Part shown: piece by piece, positions 1 through 11,164 of the stretch
Layout: each line of letters starts with the position of its first letter
Position numbering within the stretch: the stretch's first letter is position 1
Made by a program: the position numbers and the translations under genes
Assembly (NCBI GenBank): GCA_013368315.1
Contig: JAACJM010000022.1
Coordinates: forward strand, 558,001 to 622,000
Source: Tetrapyrgos nigripes
Taxonomy: Eukaryota; Basidiomycota; Agaricomycetes; Agaricales; Campanellaceae
Direction: 5' to 3'
DNA: 64,000 nt
The notes under the pieces: model-generated
Databases searched by the model: none
Seen by the model: only the letters and a program-made list of their open reading frames with translations
What the model was told of the DNA's origin: nothing

Positions 1-723
1 AAGAGGGACAGCATTCTGAGACATAACATGCTGATGAAGTGTCTGTCTAGTATATAGTCCAAACACCAGCCTTTCAATAGATGGAGCACAGCCTACTGAG
101 CCCAACATGCTCAATGCAGTGAGAAATGGCTCCAATTGTGGTGGAGACCTCTCCCAAACATAAAATTCCAATATCTGTAGAGATCTGAGAAGTGGTAGAG
201 AGAAGTGAAGCACAGCAGAGAGAGCTGAACATAAACTAGTTTCAGTCATTAAATTAAGAAACAACAATTATTTGCCACTCACAAGAGCAGAAACCAAAGT
301 GGAACTCTACCAAGTTGGTGCAGCTCCTAAGACTACAGTGCTGCTTGACAACTGGAGAATGGATAGTGAAGACAAGTCAAAGATATGTGTGTCAGAAAAG
401 AAAAAGTCTAGTTCCAACAAGGAGTCAGTGGTATGGTCCAGCTTGACAGGTCCTAAATGGAGGGATGAGAGTCAAAGTGGATAACTGAAGGATTGTGCAA
501 GGAAAAGTTGGAGCTGGTTTGGAATGTCTCTGTCATCCTCCAGGGCAATATTCTCCAAAACAAGACTGTAAGATTTGTTGGATGCTGCAAGTCAATACCA
601 AATCACTGAGCATTCCAAAAAAAGATAGACAGCATCAGGTAAGGAGTGGTTGTAGATAGCAACATCCTGGAAGTTACAGTTGTTGTATCAACACCACAAA
701 AGACGACTGTTTGTCTAGACAAA
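1..723. other. Left flank of Helitron, no recognisable gene
   Basis: AT-rich DNA with no open frame that looks like protein. A stretch near 338-395 (around 'gctgcttgacaactggag') resembles the stretch at 9176-9230, so this flank shares a dispersed repeat with the region to the right of the Helitron. Base composition changes sharply at about 724, where CG-containing words become common. Confidence 0.5.
710..723. repeat. 14-bp perfect palindrome at Helitron left border
   Basis: TTTGTCTAGACAAA reads the same on both strands and ends exactly where the candidate Helitron 5' end (TC at 724-725) begins. It may be chance, or it may mark the target site. Confidence 0.5.
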
Positions 724-1489
724 TCTTAAACCTGATTGGCTAGCGAGTTGCTGACGTATACTACGTCATTTTGGCTCTTGCCGAAAGCTGCTGACTGGGC
801 ATGGACGCGTCGTGTTTCTTCGCAATCAACCACCATGCGCCTTCCCTCTTCCCCTGCTGCTGGCCATCTGAAGGGCCCCCAAGGACTGCCGACTGGCCCT
901 CCCGGAACTTCCCCGTGCAAACATTTCTTCTTTTCCTTCTCCTAGGCATCTGAATTCGTTTCAGTTCCTTTCTATGTGAAGACGAATCCGTTTCGCCTTC
1001 TGGCGCAGATAGAATTTGTTTCTAGCTGCACGACACCGTTTGTTTCTGATCCATCCTGATCTGCTGGCCTTGAAATTCCACAGCTTTCTTTTGGTACCTT
1101 TTGTTAAGCACTTTCTTTGATATGACGTGCTTATAATATTCCTCCAGTCCTCACAACTCTTACGACGATCTTCCACTGTTGGAACCACTGTGGCAATATG
1201 CCTCTGTGAGACTTTAAGTAGTTTTACTCTGTCATTAAACTGCTGAATAGATAGATTATGTTAAGATCCGACCTTTCACTGTCCATTGCAAATAGCCACT
1301 GTGAGCTCACCACGGCTAAAAGTTCTTGCTTGAAAATTCTGCAACAGACCCAGCTTTGACGTGTCGGTGTTTATTGCTGCACTGCTAGCACAACTTCCTT
1401 CCTCTCCTCCCATGACTGTATTCAGCCACACATGTAAGCGTTAAAAGTACTTTGCTCACTTCATGCTCATTCTTACCTTGCATATACAG

Positions 1490-4400
1490 GTCATCATCAG
1501 ACGTCCTCAACACGCCTCAATGCCATCAGAGACGTATCCGATACGCATCCAGGGAAGCTCGATCCATCGAAAACGCCCAGACCAGTCCACGGAGAAGACG
1601 GATATTTCCACCCACACAGAACCAGAATGACCACTATATGGATGATGAAGATCCTTTCTGCTCTACTGGTAACAGTACAGGGCAACCTGTCATCCAAGGT
1701 AACTTGGTATGTAAATAGCCATTTTCTTAGTCCTTGGTACTCAAATTGACACTCACTTTAGTCATTACTTTGTTCTCCTCCAAGGAGTCTTCCTCCTTCG
1801 CCTACCCGTTTGGTATGTATTAAATTATACGTATTAAAGCTGTTCACTAACCCAAATCGTGAATTCCAGGCCGGCTCAACTCATACACGCCAACCTTTTA
1901 ACGACATCAGCAATACTTCACGCCCATGTCGCCCAGTCTTGCCATTTCAACGTTCTGATTCCCCTACACCTTCATCTGTACGAAACCTTTCCTGATCTTT
2001 TATTTCCATACATACTGATGACTTGATATATAGTCCACACAAAATACTCGTCGACCTCTTCAATCTATTGCCATTGCCCCTGCTCCAAATCCACTACCTA
2101 CTCCTCAAATAACTCAAGTCACTCAGATTAATGGTAAGCTTCCAAAAGATGTCTGATGTAGCATGCTTAGCCAGATCATCGCATCATCTTCAGGTCCAGC
2201 TCCCAATCACCGTTCCATTGCCCAGCGTGCCCGTCATCAACGTGAAGCTCTTCAGCGGGGTACACCCACTTCTCCAAATTCAACTCCAGTTCCCAATCAT
2301 CGTTCCATTGTCCAGCATCCCCGTCACCAACACGAAGCTCTTCAGCAGGGTACACCCTCTTCTCCAAATTTGGTTCCCAGTGCCTGTTCCTTAGCACAGC
2401 GAGCCCGTCGTGAACGTGAATGAGAGCAAAGACGACTTTCGTCTGTTCAACAGCTGCGTTCCCAAAGCTCAACTCTGTTTCCCAATATCCGTTTTCTTGC
2501 ACAAAATGCCCATCGTCAACGTCAGCAACCCTCTGCCCCTACATCAGGTAAGAAATTATCTGAAAGTTTTTTGGATGGAGTTATCTCACTTCCCTTCTCA
2601 GTGTCTGGATGTACTCAAGACCGCACAGCAATACATCATCCCCAGCAGCTTCCTACTCCGTCACCCACAGCGAGAAGGCAGTCACCGTTACCTCAGAATC
2701 ATTCACCTGGCCCCAGTGATGACGAGAATGATGAACATGAGCAACCTGCAGGTAAGTAATACATTACTTTGTTTGAGAACTGATCACTAATAAAATACAC
2801 AAATTCAGACAATGGCTTTGATCCAGACTACCGTGCATTCATAGGTACTATGGGTCTTTTCTGTGCTGCCCAGTGTCCCTACACTGAGCCTGTTGAGTGG
2901 CATGACCTAGGACGGATGGAGTATGTGTGCCACTGCTGTGGCGCGCTTCATTGGCTTGCTGAGAAGCTCAGCAAGTCCTCTCCTGTGTCTCCTGAATTCG
3001 GCATGTGTTGCAAACATGGCAAGGTTCATCTTCTGCTACTCCAACTGCCCCCTCCATACCTCCATCGCCTTCTCACTGCCAACGATCACCAAGCCAAAGA
3101 GTTTCAGGAGAATATTGCGCAATACAATGCTGCTCTTGCCTTCACTTTTGTAGGAGTCGAGGTGGATAACAGTATCAGTAGTCGTGGGCCTCCTGTCTTC
3201 CGTATACATGGTGAATTGAAGCATTGGTCTGGAACTTTATTGCCATGAGATGGGAAGGCTCCATCATATGCTCAGCTGTACATCCTTGATCCGTGAACCG
3301 CTCTTCAGTATCGAATGCACTGCAACGACAACCTTAACTGTGATACAATGGAGGGTTTGCAAACTCTGTTGAGAGCTGTAAACCCATACTCGCAGATCTA
3401 TCAGCATGCATTTGAGGTGCTACGAAATCACCCTGATGCTCCTGATCTCACAGTCAATCTCCGAGTCATGCCTGGCCAAGACAGGCGACGCTATAATTTG
3501 CCAACTGCTGACAAAGTTGCTGCTATAGTACTGGGAGATGGACGGAGGAGGTTGATAAGCGTGACATTATTCTTCATTTACGTCCAGGTGAAAATGGTGC
3601 TGGGGGTCTACAATGTGTCAATGATGGGCACACTGCTTATGCGCCACTTCATTATGTTCTGCTTTTTCCACGGGGAGAATCAGGATGGAATTGGGATTTG
3701 CGATTACACCAGCCAGACTCAGAAGAACCAAAACGACTTACCCAGACACGTTATGCATCCTTTCATCTGCACCCGCGAGTCAATGAGTTTTCCGCTATTC
3801 TCCATGGAGGCCATCTTCTGCAACGTTATGCTGTGGATTTGTGGGCCAGTGCAGACCAGAACCATCTCAACTACCTGCGAAATAATCAAACAAAACTTCA
3901 GGCCTCATTATATCAGGGACTCGAGGATGCACTAGAGAGGGATGCAGACCTGAACAATATTGGGCAACAGGTCATTCTACTGTCATCCTATATTGGTGGG
4001 CCTCGACATATGCATCAGCGTTATCAAGATGCGATGGCAATTGCGCATTTCTTCAAGAAGGTGGACCTCTTTGTGACTATGACAGCAGACCCCACTTGGC
4101 CTGAAATTGCGTGAGAGCTATTACCAGGTCAGACCGCAGCTGACCACCCAGACTTGGTTACTCGGGTATTCAAGATGAAGAGAGATGCATTGCTGGACGA
4201 TATACGGCAGATATTTGGGCCGATCACTGGCTATGTGTATACCATTGAATTTCAAAAGCGAGGCCTTCCTCATATGCACCTCCTCATCTTCCTTTGTCAA
4301 GGCTACAAGCTGCTCAGTCCTCGCGATATCGACACTGCCATTTGGGCTCGGTGGCCTAATCCTGAAACGGAACCTCAGCTTTTCAGCATTGTAAAGAAGT

Positions 4401-7117
4401 GCATGGTACATGGGCCATGTGGTGCATTGAACCCTCAGGCACCATGTATGGAGAATGGCAAATGTACAAAAAACTTTCCGAAACCATTCCAATCCCACAC
4501 CACCATGGACCAGGAAGGATATCCATTGTACTATCGTCCTGATGATGGACGAGAGTATGAGGTTGGAAATCACAAACTCGATAATCATTGGATTGTCCCC
4601 TACAATCCTTACCTCTCTGCGAAATATGGCTGTCATATCAATGTCGAGTGTGCTACTTCCTTCAAGACTGTCAAATACACAGTCAAATACATCAACAAAG
4701 GCCATGATCAGGGAACGTTAGCAATGGAACAGCTGGATGAAATCAAACAATTTATTAAGGGTCGCTACTTTTCGGCATCGGAGGCCACTTGGCACATCTT
4801 TCACTTTGATGTGCATAACCAGGAGCCCAACATCATTCGACTTCCAGTTCATCTTCCAGGCCAACATTTGGTCCGTTTTGATCCAACTGAGGATCCTGAA
4901 CTTATTTGGCATTGTGTTGATGGTGAAAAAAGCATCCTCACAGCTTTTTTCAAAGCTAACGCCGATGCCACCATTGGCCCAACTGCCCGACAGTATACAT
5001 ATCAAGGATTCCCTCAACACTTCATCTGGAGGGATAACAAGTACTGGAAGTTGCGGGAACGAGGTTTTGCATTGGGTAGGATGTACTATGTGCCTCCTAA
5101 TGCAGGCGAACGCTTTTATCTTTGCACTCTTTTGACAGTGGTGAAAGGGCCAAAGTGTTGGGAGGATGTTTGGAGCTATCGAGGCCATACCTATGATAGT
5201 TTTCAGGAGGCATGTCTTGCACATGGACTTTTGGAGGATGATGGCGAATGGCGACAAGCATTGGAGGAAGCTTCGGAGATGCAGACTGGGAGTAGCCTTC
5301 ATCAGATGTTCACAACTCTTCTACTCTTTTGCAATCCTCAACACTCTGTGCTGCTTTGGAATGAGTTCCGTGACCATATTTGTGACAACTTGCAGTACCA
5401 TTTACGAGTTATGGGACGGGAAAACCCGACACCAGAAGATGCTTATGACTATGGGCTCTATCTCCTTGACCATATTCTTCAGGAATCTGGCCATTTCCTC
5501 AAAGAATTTACCAACATGCCTTTGTATCGGCAGAACTGGACAGTTCAGTCCGACAATCTTTTCATTGCAGAACAATTGGATTACGATCGAGAGGTGGAAC
5601 AGGAGAGAGCAGAACAGAATTTGCAACTGATGGCAGATAATCCTGAACAGAAGTCAGCGTTTGACCAGGTGATGAGATCGGTGGAAAGTTGTGATGGACA
5701 GCTGTTTTTTCTCAATGGACCAGGTGGGACTGGCAAGACTTTCGTCTATAAAACCATTTGCCATGCAGTTCGTGCCCGCAGCTGGATCAGTCTATGTGTT
5801 GCGTCTACAGGTGTGTATTTACTTGACTGCTTTGCGTGTAGATGGCTTAACAATTGTTATTTTTCTATTCACCTTTGTACAGGAATTGCAGCTCTTCTTT
5901 TGCCAGGCGGTCAAACTGCTCACTCTATGTTCAAAATCCCCATCGAAGGCCTTACAGAAGAATCTCACTGCAATATCAATAAGGATAGTCCACGAGCAGA
6001 ACTTCTTCGCCAGACACACATCATTATCTGGGATGAAAGTCCAATGCAGAATCGCCTTGCCTTTCAGGCCTTGGATCGGACTTGCCGCGATATACGGAAT
6101 GTTGACAGACCCTTTAGGGGTATAACAATGGTCTTCGGTGGTGACTTCCAACAAATTCTACCTGTGGTCGTTAAAGGCTCTCAGGAAGACATTGTTTCTG
6201 CCTGTCTGAAGTGGTCCTATCTTTGGCCTCTGGTCACACCACTTACTCTCACTCAGAACATGTGCCTACAGCAGGGTGGTTCTGTAGATGAGATGGACTT
6301 TGCTTCCTGGCTCCTGGATATCGGTCATGGCCGAGGTCTCCGTTCCAATGATAACAATGTGTCTTTGCACCACGGCATGCGAGTAGACTCTGAGGAGTCA
6401 CTGATCAACACCATTTATCCTGATCTTTCAGCTTTACCTACGGCTTCTCCTCCAGAATACTTCCTTGAATGTGCCATCCTTGCACCTCGGAATTCGGATG
6501 TGGACACTGTCAATTGCGAACTTTTGGACCGCCTTCCAGGGGAAGAACGAGTTTCCATGAGTGCCAATTCCATAGTAAGGGAACAAGGTGCTGATGGTGA
6601 TGGAGATGATCCCATACCGCCTGAGATGCTTCGTTCACTTGATGCATCTGGACTTTCACCAGGCGAGCTTCACCTGAAACCTGGTTGTCCCCTTATTCTT
6701 CTTCACAATCTGGCACCAGCACGAGGTCTTTGTAATGGTACTCGGATGGTGTTAGTTCAGTCTTTGGAGCAGGTTTTGGAGGTCAAAATTATTGGTGGAG
6801 ATCATCACAACAAAATCGTGCTTATCCCTCGCATCACACTCATTCCCTCATCAAAAAATACAGAGTTCTCCTTCATTCTCAAACGGCGCCAGTTCCCTGT
6901 TCGCTTGGCATTTGCTATGACCATCAACAAATCACAAGGCCAATCTCTCAAGTATGTTGGTTTAGATCTCCGGGTGCTGGTCTTTACACATGGACAATTG
7001 TATGTTGGGTTTTCTCGAGCCACCTCAGGTCAGAGGGTGAAAGTCCTTCTTCTGAGTGATGAGCCTCTTCCTCAAACTCCTAATATTGTATTCCCAGAAG
7101 TCTTAGTAGATTGTTAG
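1490..7117 (+). pseudogene. Helitron Rep/helicase (RepHel), degenerate
   Basis: Multi-exon gene for the transposase-helicase that nicks and unwinds DNA for rolling-circle transposition. Small N-terminal exons, rich in Arg, Gln, Ser and Pro, can be followed through 1490-2750, separated by short introns. The conserved body begins near 2808. Counting from the long open stretch that starts at 4154 and ends at 7117, the HUH nuclease motif is PHMHLL (H40, H42), the two catalytic tyrosines are Y175 and Y179 (VKYTVKYINKG), Walker A is GPGGTGKT (522-529), Walker B is IIIWDES (623-629), a further helicase motif is FGGDFQQILP (661-670), and YVGFSRA lies near the C terminus. The gene is dead: in-frame TGA at 2421-2423, 3246-3248, 3294-3296 and 4112-4114, and a one-base frameshift near 3550. 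An intron at 5811-5882 is 72 bp, so it keeps the frame open. The start codon could not be placed. Confidence 0.9.
5811..5882 (+). other. In-frame 72-bp intron in the helicase domain
   Basis: GTGTGT donor at 5811 and ACAG acceptor ending at 5882. Removing it joins the conserved ASTG to IAALLLPGG, as expected for PIF1-family helicases between Walker A and Walker B. Its length is a multiple of three with no stop, so an intronless reading gives 24 spurious residues. Confidence 0.85.
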
Positions 7118-7314
7118 ATGTTATTCTGAAAGTATGTACAGTAGATCGAGGCATTGAGCATAAGAATGTTCTTTACCTTTCCAGATTATAACGCGATCAC
7201 ATGAGTAACTCTCTGCACAGCACTTCAAGTTGCCGTTGGTGCTGGCAACTTTTCAACAATTTTCTAGATTGTTCTCTCTCATTCATCACTATGTCATACG
7301 AGTTCTGCTCTGTA

Positions 7315-7320
7315 GTATAA
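7315..7320 (+). promoter_or_regulatory. TATA box of the OB-fold gene
   Basis: TATAAA lies 98 bp upstream of the ATG at 7418 and about 200 bp after the helicase stop. This suggests that the second Helitron gene has its own promoter. Confidence 0.55.
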
Positions 7321-7417
7321 ATACCATGCCATTTTCTGAACGTGATCCCAACTCAAAGCTCCAATTTCCTGTGCGCTGTCCTTTGCTCTCTTCTTCCTCT
7401 CTTCTCTCTCTCTCATC

Positions 7418-8440
7418 ATGTCCAATCCCAATAACAACGGCTGCGCCACTCTATCTGGCCTTGCTGTGGTTGAGAACCCTCGCCCAGAAGAGTCCAAGGG
7501 GAAAACCATTCTCTTTGACGCCCACTTTTATTTTTATGACAGTCCGGATACAAAATCTGCTGGGCACTCCTTGCTTCGTTATTTCAACAATGATGGTCTC
7601 AAGTTTGAGGATGTTGGTACATACTACATACATGTCAATGTAAGTTTTTCGTGATTGTGTTTGAACATGTACACAATTATATACTCATTCTCATTTCCAG
7701 GTTGCAAGGATGGAGGAAACAGTCAAATCAGAGCTATTGACTGACGAATTGACAAAGGAGGACTATGTCATGGTTGGTGATATTGTGGATGTGAGTCCAG
7801 CTGCTTAAATCTGTTTTTTCTCAATACTGATTACGGTACTATTGGACAGCTTATTCCAGCTGGCGACATTGATCCACACCATCATGCCTTCATGACAGCC
7901 TCAGGAGTGGTCACCAGTGTGGATGCAGAGGGACGAATTGAGCTCTGCCCTCAAGTATACGCCCAGCTGCTCAAGGATTCCACTGCTCCTAAACCCTCCA
8001 TGCCAATTCGTACCTTCTGTCCAAACACACCTCGATGGGCCAACAAACCGAAAGTCAGCACTGGTACTTACGTCTCCGTGTCAGGCTTTCTTCATTCCAT
8101 CATCCACAATCCCGATGGAATGGCTGGGCGTTTCGAGATTGAATTGGACAAGGTAACCTTCTTAGGCAGGCCCTATGTTCCTGTGGTGTCTACTCCCTCT
8201 CAAAAACCTCCTGCCGGTAAGTGTTATCTCCTCTGCTAAGAAATTGCAATGTCTGACTACTCTCATTCAGGTAATTCTACCCCTACTGGCAAGCGTTTAC
8301 GATTCAGCTATGCAGATGGCACTCCATCTAAGCGGCAGAGAACTGATTCCTCTCCCTCCAGCTTCGCCTGTTCTAGCTCACACTCAGGTTCAAACTTCAA
8401 TTCTCCAAGTCCCTTGAACTCACAATCCTCTTCTCCTTAG
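7418..8440 (+). CDS. Helitron accessory OB-fold-like (RPA-like) protein, 4 exons
   Basis: Four exons join into an uninterrupted 282-residue frame: 7418-7639, 7701-7790, 7850-8216 and 8271-8440. All introns are GT-AG (53-61 bp) with good donors (gtaagt, gtgagt). The start is the ATG at 7418, behind a TATA box. The N-terminal part is acidic to neutral. The middle (about residues 105-220: TASGVVTSVD, CPNTPRWANKP, YVSVSGFL, FEIELDKVTFLGRPY) has the alternating strand pattern expected of an OB-fold single-strand DNA-binding domain. The tail is basic and Ser-rich (GKRLRF, SKRQR), a possible nuclear signal. Plant Helitrons are known to carry RPA-like genes; that this protein binds the single-stranded intermediate is an inference. 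Unlike the helicase upstream it has no stop or frameshift. I identified the family by pattern only. Confidence 0.75.
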
Positions 8441-8513
8441 GAATACATTATGGTAGCTGTAGTACATAGTAGTGTAGTATTTTGAATCTTATTCATTTAT
8501 ATGATTGGTACTT

Positions 8514-8561
8514 TACAGTGAAATCGGAAATTTCCTGTAGCATCGCATGGGTCACAGCTAG
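8514..8561 (+). other. Candidate Helitron 3' terminus: hairpin plus CTAG
   Basis: A 10-bp stem (TACAG-GAAAT against ATTTC-CTGTA, one T bulged, loop CGGAA) occupies 8514-8539. Eighteen bases later comes CTAG (8558-8561), followed by T. A hairpin near a CTRR end is the Helitron termination signal; the spacing is slightly longer than the usual 10-12 bases. Confidence 0.5.
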
Positions 8562-9054
8562 TAGCATGATATGAGGGTACAAAGCTGACCTGTGTCTTGA
8601 AAGCCTTAATATATAAAAGAAGAATGGCAATTAAAATCAAGAAGACCTACTTTCTTTCCTTCCAGAAGAGCTAGCTAATCACAGTTCATACTTGCTAGCA
8701 AAGAAGGAAAATTAGCCTACAAGTGCCAAGAAAATGAACTTGATCTCCTACCTTATGTTCTTCCAGAACACTGCAGTAGGAGGACATACACCACTGCTTC
8801 AAGCCTTGGTTCACTGAAGGGACTCGAAGACTCTGTGGAGAGTTGGTCCCTAGGTCAATTGGCACTATACCAAGTCAGCAATGTAAACCTCAACCAAGCA
8901 CATGAGAGCTGGATACAGTGGATGCCATGAAGAATGCAAGAAACAAGTCAGGTGATGCAAAGTAAGATGGGAGTCAAGCTCTGACACCCTGGATACATGA
9001 CATGACATCACCACTTATTATTCAAAAAGCAGGTCAGTTACAACCAGAGCATAA
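8562..9054. other. No gene seen; probable body of tRNA-derived SINE
   Basis: No protein-like frame. Read on the - strand it continues directly from the tRNA-like head at 9055-9153, so part of it may be the SINE body. The downstream end of such an element could not be located. Confidence 0.35.
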
Positions 9055-9153
9055 GCCCCATCTGGATTTGAACCAAAGGCTCCCCACTTAGCAAATCACG
9101 AGACACTGAAATTATGGGGTATGTTACCAGTTACACCATTGTGCCAACTATTG
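9055..9153 (-). mobile_element. tRNA-derived SINE head (A box and B box)
   Basis: On the - strand, TGGCACAATGGTGTAACTGG (9127-9146) matches an RNA polymerase III A box and GGTTCAAATCC (9064-9074) is a consensus B box. The 52-base spacing is long for a normal tRNA, and no acceptor stem closes around it, so this reads as a tRNA-derived retroposon and not a working tRNA gene. Confidence 0.6.
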
Positions 9154-9611
9154 TTTCTGGTCTTTCAGACTTGCATTGCCACCACTGCTGCTTGACAATT
9201 GGAGGATAGAAAGAGGAGACAAGTCATAAGCTATCAGGACTATTCTGTGGCTATGTTACATGAAATGTACAAACATACTCATATATACATACTGGTGGGG
9301 TAGGCCCACCCTTCAATATGGGTGACCCCACTGTAGTATTATATAAACCTACATACCATATTGGGCAAGTGCACACTATGCCTGTTCATTGCATAAAACT
9401 GTGGCCTCATGAGTGTGTAGCTGCCTGCACCTGACAATCTTTGAAGTAAAATTGCCTGTTTGGGGGTTTGGGGAGTATTTTGTGGTGAAATTAATTTTTA
9501 TTGCCATTTGAGTCAAAAGAAAATCATGTGATCATTTGATCACACCAAAATCACACGACCCTGACCCTCTGCCACTCCTGCCTGCCCACCTGCTAACTGC
9601 TAACCCTAGCA

Positions 9612-9706
9612 GCTAACCACCAACCCTAATCTTAACCACCAACCCTAATCTTAACCACCAACCCTAATCTTAACCACCAACCCTAATCTTAACCTCCAAC
9701 CCTAAC
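9612..9706. repeat. Five tandem copies of a 19-bp CCCTAA-containing unit
   Basis: The unit CTTAACCACCAACCCTAAT is repeated from 9612 to 9706; the first copy is slightly altered and the last reads CTTAACCTCCAACCCTAAC. It lies inside the MITE-like element. Confidence 0.9.
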
Positions 9707-9760
9707 CTTTAACAGGTGGCTGTGCCTCTCAAACCTCCCCTATAAAGGCAGTCTTATCTC

Positions 9761-9804
9761 TAACCCTAACCTGAACCCTAACCCTAACTATCCTAACCCT
9801 AACC
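9761..9804. repeat. Interstitial telomere-like repeats (CCCTAA)n, imperfect
   Basis: CCCTAA occurs repeatedly, interrupted by variants, between 9761 and 9804. TTAGGG is the usual fungal telomere repeat. Here the motifs are internal to a transposon-like element, with genes and repeats on both sides, so this is not a chromosome end. Confidence 0.8.
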
Positions 9805-10080
9805 AGCCTAGAAACATCCCCTGGCCAGACCGGGGATGGGCCTACCCCACTAGTATGTATATATGGGTACCTGCTAGGGTATGCTTAACAGTGCCATGAA
9901 GCTATCAGGACTGGAGTGGCTGTGTTTTGCAGTATGTAAACAAGTACCAAACAAAAATGTATGCTTAACAGTGCTATATAGTTATCAGGATGCTAGAGTG
10001 GCTGTGTCACACAAACAAAAATGTATGCTTAATGGTGTCATTAAGCTCTCAGGTTGCAGAAGTGGCTGTGTTATGAGATA

Positions 10081-10890
10081 ACATCAAACATTTTTGAAAA
10101 ATGGGGTACAAGACTCTTCTCATTACATTCAGACTCATAACTATGTTGTCCTTTGCAATCCCATCTCCTTCTATCTCCTCCCATGTCTAGCCATCTCTTC
10201 ACATCTCAAGCTACTCAACCCTCACATCTATTCCCATCCTGCATCATTACCTCAAGTCAGCAAAGAATAAAGTTAGAGTAAAATGTAACAAAGACATGCA
10301 CCAATTACTAGTAACTCTTGCTTGATTTGGAGTAAACAGTCAGTAACCCTGATACATATCAAGAGAACATGGTAGCATACCCTCAGACATGTAGATAACC
10401 AGCTGAGAGTGTTGAGCTGTAGTCTACCGGTATATAAGAAAAGATAGAAAAAATCAAGAAATGAAATACTACAACTTGGTGTGCATCACTGTAATACCAC
10501 TTTGAGGTATTGACATTAGTTCAGTCACAGCAGTTGATCTTGTTCTCAAGAATGTGCTGTTTTTCAGCCACTGGATTTTGTTCATGTTTCAAGAAATTTC
10601 AAGAAGCGTTTGTGATAAATAGACTTGGTATTTTCATTTATCCTTCATTTTCCTCTTACTCCTGTTTTATTTGGACACTATTTGACTTTTATTCTACTCT
10701 ATTACTTCCATACAAGACTGTTAAAGTGTAACAAGGATACACCATGAACAGGGGTTGACACATCAGTTACTTATGGTTATTTCTTTCTTTGTCTTGTTCT
10801 CTTATTCATGGTCCACATGTAGACTAGTATATATACCTATAGAGTACCATAGGACACCTCTATCTTTGCTACTAGAGACAGAGGTGAGCC
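10081..10890. other. No gene seen
   Basis: AT-rich sequence with short unrelated open frames only. Nothing protein-like was found on either strand. Confidence 0.5.
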
Positions 10891-10891
10891 A

Positions 10892-11158
10892 CTGTTAAGT
10901 CCAGGCAGATCCTAGTGCTAGGAAACACTATGGACCTGGGCAGAGGTCTATGGAAAAGAGTGGAACAATAATGAATCCAGATGGAACCAGACAGGAAGGG
11001 AATAGACAGGAAGAGAGAGGATCCAGTTGGAACAACTGGGAAGTCAAGATGGAAAGTCAATGGCTGGTTGTCTAACAGAATCAATTGGAAAGGATAGGAG
11101 ACCAGCTAAATCGATTTTAGACTTAAGCTATCTACTACAAAGTTGCTAGCTTAAGTAC
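10892..11158 (-). mobile_element. LTR fragment of the chromovirus family
   Basis: It begins with TGTTAAGTC, as does the right LTR at 21742, and ends within the shared block GTTGCTAGCTTAAGTAC. The rest of the LTR is missing. Repeat R begins a few bases later, so R, or a deletion, truncated it. Confidence 0.75.
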
Positions 11159-11164
11159 CACATT

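Larger units (their letters stand above)
724..8561 (+). mobile_element. Helitron (rolling-circle DNA transposon), about 7.8 kb
   Basis: The element encodes a broken Rep/PIF1-type helicase (1490-7117) followed in the same direction by an OB-fold-like protein (7418-8440). The proposed 5' end is TC at 724, preceded by A. The proposed 3' end is CTAG at 8558-8561, followed by T and preceded by a hairpin at 8514-8539. These are the terminal hallmarks of Helitrons, which insert between A and T without target duplication. The jump in base composition at about 724 supports the left border. Family assignment is certain from the helicase; the exact ends are inferred, since there is no empty site in the window to compare. 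Confidence 0.75.
9280..9865. mobile_element. Short non-autonomous element with 32-bp inverted ends (MITE-like)
   Basis: The left end (9280-9311) and the reverse complement of the right end (9834-9865) match at 30 of 32 bases; both contain GTGGGGTAGGCCCA. The 586 bp between the outer ends encode no protein. The interior holds five 19-bp units and a run of CCCTAA motifs. No clear target duplication was seen, so the superfamily cannot be named. Confidence 0.7.
9222..10080. repeat. Tandem repeat of about 65-80 bp, split by a TIR element
   Basis: Units around 'agctatcagga...gtggctgtgtt' recur at about 9222, 9896, 9976 and 10041, with 'caaaaatgtatgcttaa' between the last three. The 586-bp element at 9280-9865 sits between the first unit and the rest, so it appears to have inserted into an existing tandem array. 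Confidence 0.65.

Noticed and set aside
9604..9806. True telomere or subtelomere.
   Set aside because: The CCCTAA units are irregular, short and enclosed by inverted repeats, with tens of kilobases of sequence on the right and a Helitron on the left.
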